From Rotaria sordida (Eukaryota > Rotifera > Eurotatoria > Philodinida > Philodinidae): a stretch of DNA of 64,000 bases. Below the pieces are notes generated by a model. It worked only from the letters and a program-made list of their open reading frames with translations, did no database searches and was not told the DNA's origin. A program made the translations under genes and the position numbers. The DNA is taken from positions 124,001-188,000 of the forward strand of contig CAJNOL010000019.1 of the NCBI GenBank assembly GCA_905250125.1. Direction: 5' to 3'. Positions within the stretch are counted from its first letter, which is position 1. The number at the start of each line of letters is the position of its first letter. This document shows positions 38,701 to 47,400 of this stretch, in pieces.

Positions 38701-40593
38701 TCCTTTTTTAGCAAACAAATGCCTTGATGGTTACGTAAATGGTGGTGAGTCGGATGTCGATTGTGGAGCTGTATGTGGAGTATTCAAAAAGTGCGCAAAT
38801 GGGAAGAGCTGCAAATCAGGATCAGATTGTGTCAGTGGAGTCTGCTCGATCAAGAAAAAGTGTGTTCGTAAGTATAATATCGTGTATAGTTATGGAATAT
38901 TTGTTCTGTCTCTTTAGCAAACAAATGCCTTGATGGTTACGAAAATGGTGATGAGTCAGATATCGACTGTGGTGGTTCATGTAGATCATGGTCCAAATGT
39001 GATGTCGGAAAGCAGTGCATTGGAAATGCTGATTGTTCCAGTAATGTATGCTATCGTGGTCGATGCACTGGTAGGTGCCCTAGCGTGTCACGGTAATCGT
39101 GCATACGATTCACGGTGACAATTGTGCTGTGTGGCGATACTGTTTAAAGTCTTCATGAGAAATATGTGGAATCTGACGTTAGAGTAGCAGTGTAAGGAAA
39201 ATGAAGACAAAAATTAACTCTATAACTTAAGAGAGCCGGATTTTTCGATCTTTCTATGAATGTTCATAAAAAACTAACTGTTCTGGACGTATACACCTTG
39301 AGTTTTTCGTATTTCATCAGAGGAGTTTTCTGAAAGCACAAGCTAAAAGAAAATCGAAAAGTTGGGGCCTGTTAAGTTTTAGTGCCACATCTTAGCTACA
39401 TTTTCAAACCAGTCCAAACTTTCTAGCATTGGAAATGGCGAAGAAATTTGGGACGTACGGAAGCTTAACTTTTGACCTACAATCTTGAGCTAACTCTTCT
39501 TAAACTCAATATGTCGAGCTGAAATTTTTACTGCGAGGTGTCTAGCTCGAGATACATCTGTACCGAAAATTTCATCAAGATTGGGTGCTCGAAAAAAAAT
39601 TTAATTTTTGAGGGTACCCTATCTTAATTAAGTACATCAGAACAATTCCCTAGTAGCTATTATGTTACTATTGTATGAAACCATAGTGTCTTTTCAGTAA
39701 ATATATGACCAATATCTTTACAAGATAATTATGTTTTATGTTTGATATTTTTACAGTATAATACGTCAATTAATGCTTCATTTTTTCTTAATTATATATA
39801 CGCTTTTGGTCTATAAGCAGAGTTAAGACTATAAGTTAAATTGGTATGAAGATGAAAAAACAATTTATTGTCGAGATAAACAGTGATAATAGATATAGTA
39901 TTTTCTGGTATTTTCTAGAAACTGTTTAGAATGCAAAATTGAGTTCGATATTGTAGAAATGTTTGTATGAATATAATTATGATTTTCTAATTAGAAAACC
40001 GAAACTTGAATTTCGAACTTTCTTAAATATCGTATTTTCAATAAAATCGAAATTGATTGTCGAATTCTTATGGTCATTCCTACAATATCTTTTTCTGTGC
40101 CCTAGAACTTATTTTCTATTTTGCAGTGTGTATACCAACCAGTGTTGGCTCTTCTAGTATTCTGTATTCAACCACGAGCGCCACCACTAGTTATGTTTGC
40201 CATGCTTTTGAATGGACCTCGCCCAAAACAGGCACTGTCAATCTTGCGTTTCAATTTTTTGCTAGCACCAATTATTGGTACCTGGATGATGTATCAGTGT
40301 ACACGAGAGGTTATCAAATACTGTTAAACGGCGGCTTTGAAGCAAACTCTTGGTCACCCGGCTGGATAAGAACTGTAACAAGTGGGAATTGTGGAATCTC
40401 AGGAGCAACTATTAGAAGTGGTACTGGTTCGGCACACAATGGAACCTATTACGTTACAGAAGGAAGCAACACGTGTGGTGATCGTATAAGTCAATCCATT
40501 GTTGTTACTAAAGGACAACGTTACATTGTGACCTTTTGGTTAAAGAGGGGTACAGGCGCAACTGGACTCAATGCTGCAGTCACTCTCTCGTAA
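26736..40593 (+). CDS. Giant membrane protein with 35 tandem 8-Cys modules (5' end missing)
   Basis: No named family is recognised. Exon 26736-26881 encodes basic residues, a membrane helix rich in Leu/Ile (GIGMLIALLLLGLLIWIIVL) and VVDYNI. Exons 27862-27956, 28019-28143 and 28215-28486 encode a stalk of about 165 residues with HRHRRHFDREKR (possible basic cleavage site) and an isolated Cys pair. Then come 35 module exons (29878-39070) and a last exon, 40127-40593, with a STTSATTSY linker and an ILLNGGFEANSW domain resembling jelly-roll carbohydrate-binding modules, ending in a stop. All joins keep frame. The visible part is about 2,190 residues, predicted type II (C-terminus outside). The first exon starts in phase, so at least one upstream coding exon is missing; none was recognised. 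Introns are mostly about 50 bp; exceptions are 28487-29877 (foldback), 34613-36651 (insertion) and 39071-40126. Adhesion or a surface/matrix role is inferred. Confidence 0.75.
28921..29553. repeat. Foldback element inside the intron before the module array
   Basis: Ends gacggaaccgctcaaggtga (left) and tcaccttgagaggttccctc (right) are inverted. The arms of about 300 bp continue at high identity, e.g. ttgctttgggatggaattgc against gcaatttcatcccaaagcaa. Spacer is short, so a pre-mRNA of the large gene would carry a long hairpin here. Open frames inside on both strands are mirror images of the repeat. Confidence 0.85.
29878..30445 (+). repeat. Module subfamily A: three exons
   Basis: Exons 29878-30033, 30084-30239 and 30290-30445, each 156 nt, with 50-bp introns. 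Modules A1 and A2 carry NQNETDVDCGGIC, APAKRCQNGRRC and MDSDC, and lack the KCLDGY start of later modules (they start TCNDG or SCNDD). A3 is intermediate, with SDCQSGICS like subfamily B. A1 and A2 share nearly identical intervening intron sequence, so they are a recent duplication. They are the N-terminal modules of the array. Confidence 0.85.
30498..34612 (+). repeat. Module subfamily B: 20 tandem exons
   Basis: Exon starts: 30498, 30704, 30910, 31158, 31364, 31570, 31776, 31982, 32188, 32394, 32600, 32806, 33012, 33218, 33424, 33631, 33839, 34045, 34251, 34457. Every exon is 156 nt except the third, which spans an N gap (30910-31107). The typical module is 52 residues with eight Cys spaced x13, x3, x5, x5, x5, x4, x5. 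Motifs: CLDGYLNGNESDIDCG, GPSKLCPNE, SGEDCESGVCSI and KKCV. The acidic NGNESDID segment might bind calcium (inference). Introns are nearly identical to one another (gtaagtat... ...ttttcaaag), so exon plus intron duplicated together. No module has an internal stop or frameshift. Confidence 0.9.
31004..31013. other. Assembly gap of ten Ns inside a module
   Basis: Ten Ns interrupt module exon 30910-31107. The 32 bases before the gap (30972-31003) are repeated exactly just after it (31014-31045). Removing the Ns and one copy gives exactly 156 nt, the standard exon size. So this is either two contig ends that overlap, or a collapse point in the array. Confidence 0.9.
34641..36630. other. Two-kilobase insertion in an array intron
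   Basis: Intron 34613-36651 is 2,039 bp, whereas its neighbours are 50 bp. Its two ends still look like a standard array intron (gtaagtattatattatatct at the left, attgttttccttttcaaag at the right), so foreign sequence was inserted or an array segment decayed. Inside are three loose direct copies of a block of about 120 bp (near 34735-34830, 35985-36080, 36110-36210) sharing aattcg, aggattc and ggatcct elements. No coding frame, terminal repeats or target duplication was recognised. Confidence 0.6.
36652..39070 (+). repeat. Module subfamily C: 12 tandem exons
   Basis: Exon starts: 36652, 36858, 37064, 37270, 37475, 37681, 37890, 38096, 38302, 38507, 38712, 38918. All are 156 nt except the last (153 nt). 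The typical motifs are DGYINGGESDVDCGAVCG, KKCANGKNC and SGSDCVSGVCSIKKKCV, with the donor after TGTGTTC rather than TGTGTTG. The second (36858) looks like subfamily B (NGDESDIDCGHVCG), so B and C intermix at the junction. The last (38918) is divergent, with DESDIDCGGSC, SKCDVG and ADCSSNVCYRGRC. Minus-strand open frames opposite this array are only its mirror. Confidence 0.9.
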
Positions 40594-41163
40594 TTATATT
40601 CATTCGTATCACATGACATTCTCTTTCAATCAATACTTAACTCTTATTGACTCTACCCGTAAAATACAAGGGTAACTAGAAAGCATGAAATAAACTGTAT
40701 TGCTAATGGACAATTTTTCCCTGAGATGAAAACTCTAAATATTTTAGATTAGTCATGGACCACAGAAAAGAATCGTCAAGACACATGACTTCGACATGAG
40801 ACGTCACTGTGTATTGAATTGACGGAATACGAAAATGTGTGAGTGAGGATGTTGACGTATGATGTGAATGTGGGCATGATTAAAAATAAAGAAAAATAAA
40901 ATTTCAAGCTACTTATGACGTGTTTCGACCTTGCTTAAGGATCATCATCAGCTAATTGCGAAATTACAATACACACTGCTAACGAATCACAATAAAAGAA
41001 TATATAAAAATTTATAAGAAATATTAGAATGACAATAATGCTAATAACTTTCAACTATTTTCGAACATGTTTAAATATGAAACAATAAGAAAATAACAAT
41101 CTTAAGATAATATAAAAGATTGTTTTGTCGCAGAGTCATAAAATAAATTATATAGATATACAT
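40594..41163. other. Intergenic region after the large gene
   Basis: AATAAA near 40688 may be the polyadenylation signal of the large gene. A hammerhead-like motif lies at 40912-40955 (see separate entry). Otherwise AT-rich without features. Confidence 0.4.
40912..40955 (-). ncRNA. Hammerhead-ribozyme-like motif (degenerate)
   Basis: On the minus strand CTGATGA (40951-40945) is followed by a hairpin GATCCTT-aagc-AAGGTC, then GAAA (40926-40923) and CACGTC. This order matches the type I hammerhead core: CUGAUGA, stem II, GAAA, short stem III, cleavage after GUC. Penelope-like elements of several animals carry such minimal hammerheads. Weak points: one extra U after CUGAUGA, one bulge in stem II, and poor stem I pairing. 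It may be a relic of a Penelope-like terminal repeat, or coincidence. Confidence 0.35.
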
Positions 41164-42192
41164 CAGAGATGGGCAGCTCCAGTCACTTCTCGCTCCAGTT
41201 TCACTCCAGCTCTAGTCACTAATAAGTCACTCCGCTCCGACTCCACTCCAGCTCCAGCGTCAGCTAAAAATATCTGCTCCAGCTCCGCACTAAAACGATT
41301 GTCTTAGGCAATTTTTCGAAGTTTGGTAATGTTCAGCAAAATTTTTGCATTTTATTTAAACTTGTAGATGTATATAGAATACAAAAAAAGAATAAACTAA
41401 TTTAAAAATATTTAAGTTAGCTTGATTCCAATATGAACAGTATTTACAATGACAAATATAATAATGAACTAGAGCAAGTGCCGATTGCATTTTAATAAAG
41501 TTAGAATAGACAGCATCTTCTCAGAGAGCCGACTACAATGAGGACGCATCAATATACCACTCGACGAAAACGCGCGTTCAACTGGAGCAGAAGTAGCCAG
41601 TATACAAAATATTCTTGTAGCAAGTCGATGCAAATACAGATAGTAACTTTTCTTCATAAAGATCAAACAAGTATCATTACTTTGACATAGCAAAGTTTGT
41701 TTGTTCAACTTTCAGTTGAATGAGGAATTTTGTTTTGTTCTGACACTATTTACTTTTCATATAGTTTATATTATTGAATTTTTTCTCTTCAATGACATCG
41801 TGTTCGCACATTTTAATTTTCAATAGCGCAGCCCGATCAGCCATGGAATAATTAATTAAATGAACGATCAGTCATTATCTCAAATATTCATCGACCGACG
41901 AGTAAGAACAATATATTCACTTCAGTGAATAGTCAATGATGAGCTTCTCTCTCTCTCGCTAACTTTTCTGTGTTTATTCACAGAACAATGAATCGAAAAG
42001 TAGACGTACAAAAGAAAATAAAGAAAAAAAATCGCTCCGACTCCGCTCCAGCTCCGATCTGAGTAAAAAAACACTCGCTCCGACTCCACTCCCGCTCCAC
42101 CGTTTTTACGAATCGCTCCGTTCCCACTCCGTTCCAGGAGCGGAGCTAGCTCCATGGAGCGAGCGTTCTCGAGTCGGCGCTGCCCATCTCCT
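41164..42192 (-). mobile_element. hAT transposon relic with transposase C-terminus
   Basis: Left end CAGAGATGGGCAGCTCC and right end GCTGCCCATCTCCT are inverted. Flanks atatacat (41156-41163) and atacacat (42193-42200) are an 8-bp target duplication with one mismatch. Subterminal regions are packed with ctccgactccactcc repeats in both ends. A minus-strand frame of 79 codons (41708-41469) contains LATRIFCILATSAPVERAFS and SRLSEKM, matching the C-terminal dimerization domain of hAT transposases. The rest of the transposase is missing, so it is inactive. It is an older relative of the miniature element at 25298. Confidence 0.85.
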
Positions 42193-42224
42193 ATACACAT
42201 ATGTACATATAAAGAACATATACG

Positions 42225-43093
42225 TATATCGGCTTGTCCAAACGTAATGCTGTGACCTTTTTGACACACTTTTTTCAATCATCTCGGAAACTATAAGAGC
42301 TTGATTGTTCGTTCAAACACCACTCGACGCAGCTTATCGTGCTCTATTTATGCCATAAAAACGATGTTTTGTTGTTAAACTCTCAAGCTTTTACAAAAGA
42401 TTTTTGGTCGCGTAACGCTGTAACCTAAAAAGACCCTTTTTCTTCATGGTCGCTTATAAAACTTCGATTTCTTGTGAAATTATTTCTCCCAATGAAATAC
42501 CTCCAGAGCCAGTTCTGCAGAGCTTCGAACGGGCCTTTAAACGCTAAAAAAAAGTTTCTCCATACTATTTTTGCCCAGATAAAAAATGCGAAAAACAAAC
42601 GTAACGCTGTGACAGTTTTTTATCGATCAATTTTAAGGGGCATCGCATACTCAGAATGATTTGATTTTTATAAGTGTTAGTCTTTTCTGTATAGCTAATC
42701 GTCCTACACAAGACCAAGATCGGTACAATCACATGGAAGCTCATAAACTATATAGTAATTTAGGAACTGTATATGAGTCTACAAGTTGTCCTTATCTACG
42801 AATGTCAAAACTAAATAGGCCATTTTGTAAAGAATGAAATTCTGCATCGAATGATATGTCTCTCGGCATTTTTTGAAAACATTTCTTGGTTAAAAAATTC
42901 AAAATACAATTTTTGAAATGTTTAAAACCAGATTTTCGATGCCAAAATTTAATTTTTTTACAAAATAAATGCCAAAATCGTGATCAGCATTAAAAACTGC
43001 ATCTAGTAACTCATTCAGATCTGTCCAGCTCGAAAATTTGTTTTTTCAAATCTTGATCAGCGAGGTAGCGCGTTACGTGGACAAGCCGATATA
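42225..43093. mobile_element. Non-autonomous TIR element
   Basis: Inverted ends tatatcggcttgtccaaacg (left) and cgtggacaagccgatata (right). The flanks are TA-rich, and a TA target is possible but uncertain. Inside, gtaa(t/c)gctgt recurs near 42247, 42413 and 42601. About 870 bp. No transposase is recognisable, so the superfamily is unresolved (Tc1/mariner or other). Confidence 0.6.
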
Positions 43094-44414
43094 CATATAC
43101 CTAGGGGTATCCAAAAGTAGTGGCAACGACATTTTAGTACCGCGTAGTAAGCTTGATAAAAGTTTCTTTTTACATAGGATGATAGAGAAAAAAATGCTCT
43201 TTCTTTCTATGCTATTTGATCATACTTCAATTGATATCATAACAATAAAGTCCTAATAAGACTAGTTTGCCTATCATGTATAACGGTTATAAAGGGTGAC
43301 CCATAAATTACCCGTCACTTTTTAATTGCGAATAGCTTTTGACAGGAATAAGATAGAGAGCTGCGATTTTCACCATTCGAAAGAGGATGTGTCACTGCAT
43401 AGTTCCATGTATTACTCAATGATCTCGAATGATAATCAAATGGTGAGTCACTAATTTTTGGAAAAGTAGTGATATCATATGATGATGGCATAGAGGTTCA
43501 ATTCTATGAAGTGAATGGGATCTGTGTACCTCCGATCCACGCTCACAATCTCATTCCCGAAAGTTGTATCTTCTTCCATTCCAAAGCTATAGGTGGAACA
43601 CTAGAAAATGAGACTGTGAGCATGGATCGTAGGTACACATTATCATTTATTCTTCGAATTATAAGTACACGTTTGTATTAATCAAGATGAATCAAATTAT
43701 GATTTTATTCATATATAGAGTTTTCCAATTTGATAGATGTCACTCATTTACACAAATCTATCTTTTTCTAATGAATCATGGTTTCTTAAATACCAATTGC
43801 ATTGCATTTTTTATTGTTGTTGATTTCCCTTCGAGTCAACTGAAGATCAAAAATGTTGCTGTCTTAGCTTAATATATACTTTTCTTTTTGGTATATATTT
43901 ATAATAAATAATTTACCAGATTTATCATATTATATCAAAAAAAAATATTTCGTTGTCGAGTAATAAAACAAGACTATTTTGTTTAGTTTATCGCATTTTC
44001 TGTACTTTTTAATTTCACAGTTCAATCAATAAAATAGGAAAATCATGTATTCAACATCTGAATCAAAACTGTCATTGATATATATCTGAAGAATTAGTAA
44101 CTTAATAAAAGGGAATTCTAATTATAATCAATTGATGTTGTACTAAACAAAAAATTGATCGGCAATTATTTCTTTCTCCAATGATGATTTCAACGAATGT
44201 ATGTCATTAAATATTAAAGTCGTTATCGAATGATATTTGGTCGAATTGATCTTTTAAAAGAGAAACATTGAACACATTTTACTTCTTTTTTTTTTTGTTA
44301 CTAAAAAACAGAAATAAAAGTAAATTTATTTTAATTTGAATAAAAGCCAAAAAAAAATCATTCTACACGTATAGATATATATTATTGATATTTGATTGTT
44401 TCTATAGGATAACA
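43094..44414. other. Intergenic stretch before SAMM50
   Basis: Contains sequences resembling transposon ends (gggtatccaaaagtagtggc near 43107 and agggtgacccataaattacc near 43293), but no partner end or transposase was found. A tatag acceptor-like site lies 7 bases before the SAMM50 ATG. The rest is AT-rich. Confidence 0.35.
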
Positions 44415-47400
44415 ATGAATTCAAAACTGGTCAATTTGGATCGTGTACCGGTAAGAAGAAAAAAAAATATAAATTAAATAAATAAAAAAATATTTTATTA
44501 AATATCTCAAGGCTTATTGTGCTCATGTTAATGTAAATGGTATTCAACGAACAAAAGAAGATTATATTCGTCAACAAATTACAACTATATTTTCATCAAA
44601 TACATTCGAATCATTACTTCTTAATGTTGAACAATTACGTACAAGACTTTTACAAATGGGATGTTTTCGTGACGTTGCAGTTATTATTGATAAAGCTCAG
44701 GGTTTGAAAAGAAAAAAAGAAATTTTTTTTAAAAATTAATATTTCATATATTTAGATTCAAAAGTCGAGAATAGTTATGATATAACATATATAACTGAAG
44801 AACATCGACCAATATCTGGAGGAATGAACACAGCTGTTGGACAAAATGAAGGTTCAGTTGTAAGTAAATCAAAGCAACTAAAATTGATTCGCAAAACAAT
44901 AAACTGAATTTGATGAGTATAGCAATGAAAATTTTGTTCAAGAATGATTCGATGTCTAAGTCTTCATTTCATTTTTAAATAAAATATGAGTAGATATTAG
45001 GCAGCGAAATTGGACTACTTTTTGATGACGCGTATCAGGTCAAGAATTACTCAGTGCCTGTCCGACCGGATTCAACTTAGAATGGAACTATTAAAAGTAT
45101 ATCTCTTTGACAAAAAGGATCTCTAAAAAAAAACAATGAAAATCTAAAATCATGGTAGTCGTTTATTACCATAGTGAGTACGAACTGAATAAGGTCAGAC
45201 AATGCTAATGCTTGAAATAAAACAGCATGAGAGATAAGTCGAATTACTTATTGAACCGAAAGACTCAGATGCGTTCGTGGATATTCCAACTTCTTGAAGA
45301 CTATCATTTATTAACATAAACTTTTACGAGTAAAATATTCGCTGATCAATTGTAAAGAACCAGATCGGTTATTATTTTTAGTTACATTGTTAATTTTAGT
45401 ACACAGTTAACACTGTTCTACCTCAGTAGTAAAACTCATACTACTTAACGCAGTTGACAGTGTACCGGACCTTGAAACGGGCCATCCAGTCCAACCCGGC
45501 CCAAGTGAATTTTCCTCTCCGGCCGACTGGCTCACGCTTTTAGTCGGACTGGTCGGGCCAGACGTTTTTATCCTTTTTTTTTACTTTTTACCAAACTTCA
45601 TGCCTGTTTTAAGTAACAGAAATTATTAATAAACTTGTACGAGAGAAAAACTATGCGGATTTCAAGAATGATTAATATGATAAACTATAGTAATTACTTA
45701 AACTGATCGTATCTCTCGTCCACATGTAATGTTCTATAGTGCATAAACTATGTTAATTAATGTGAAAATATGATTGGTAGAAAAAAAAATGTCGAAAAAA
45801 TAAACTATCATCGAGAGTAAGGGATGTAAATAATACTTGATCTAACTATTCAACTTGAATTAACGAGTGAATTCATGGGAAGCAACTTACTTTCTAGAAA
45901 AAGGGAAGTTCTGTAGATTTTGGATCATTTTTCCAAGAGAAACCTTTTTTCAATTTTGCTCATCCAGTGAGGTAGTACGAAGTAGAAAATAGTTTGTACG
46001 CCGGAAGAAAAGATGTCTCGATACTTACAGTTCAAAGAACTTTAAGTATCAAATTTTTTTTCTACCCTCTGACAGATCGGAATCGAAAGAAAACTTTCAC
46101 TCAGAAATATGGTGCACTTTTCATTGCTTTACCTCAATAAAAAATTCTTTACTATGGGACATTAAGCTATTCAACTCATCTCATATTGATTTTATTTCAA
46201 TTTCGACAATCTTGATTAATCGAACTCATCATGACTATCAGCTATTTGCTCTCAAGTACATTGGTAATTACCGAAGCGATCTTCAAATCCTATTGGAAAA
46301 AAATCTTTTTAAATGAAGCTTCCTTCGAACCCGAGCCGGGCAGGCAGAGAAAACTCAACGGGTCGGGCGTACTTAAACAATACCTCGGCCACTTTAGGCT
46401 GAGGTGGACCATGAAAAAGCGGCCTATTTGAAGCGCTGTAGTATAATTGGCCTTGTGTATAGATGAAGAATGTTATCGAATTGAATAAATGCTCTGCGTT
46501 TATTTATTGGCTAAATAATACTTCCAAAACGCTCACATTATAAAGATTTCTGATTGTTGCCAGGCACAAAACCCATGTAAGAAATTTTAATGAAAAACCA
46601 GAATAAAATCAATTATTTTTTTGAGTAAAAATCGATTAAAATGGTGCTTTGCAGTTCTGATTGAAATCTGATTTTTTCGCTTTAAACATAAATTTCAAAT
46701 GATTTTAGCTTTTTTTTTTGATTGATTAATATATTTTTATTAATTGAAATAATTTTTTTTAAATCGATTAAGAAAGATTAAAATCAAATAAAACCTATCT
46801 TTCAATGTTGACAAATCAGATTTCTATCGTATTCAACTAGTACCATCTTAATCGATTTTCATGGTTAGAAAAAAATCGATTAAAATCAGATTTTTTCTAT
46901 CTTCTTAGGTGGAAAATTTGCATTGGAAAAACAAATAAAGTTCGTGTCAGACAGCTCGTTTCAAATCCTAATAGATGTTTAAAACGAATCTGAATTTAAA
47001 TGAGATGTATAGAAGTATTTTGAATTTCTTTGGATGTATAAAGACTTTTTTGACAACTGTATTCAACCATACATTACTAAAACAAAAAGATTGTGGATTG
47101 AACTCAGTAGTTGAATTCATACGGATAGTAAAATAATACTATTCGAATTTGAAAAACGATTAACTTTTTACAATAAAATATCTTGTTTAATTTCATTTTT
47201 CTTTTATTTTTGAGTTGATATTCAACTCTCAAAAATTTATTGATACTTTTGGAGGAGACATTGTTTTCTGATAAACGTAAATTTTTAAAAGTTAAGAATA
47301 TTATTGTTCATTTTAACAAGATCCATCAAGCTTGGGATGGGACCGACCGGTTTTCACTAATTTTCTTATCATTTTTTATGCCATTGAAGCTTGTCGATTT

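Noticed and set aside
29878..39070. Regular repeats with a 206-bp period, as in CRISPR or satellite DNA
   Set aside because: Each unit is a coding exon plus an intron with GT-AG borders and an open frame; unit size and eukaryotic context exclude CRISPR.
41922..42278. Minus-strand frame of 118 codons
   Set aside because: It translates the hAT subterminal repeats and crosses the element's end into flanking DNA.
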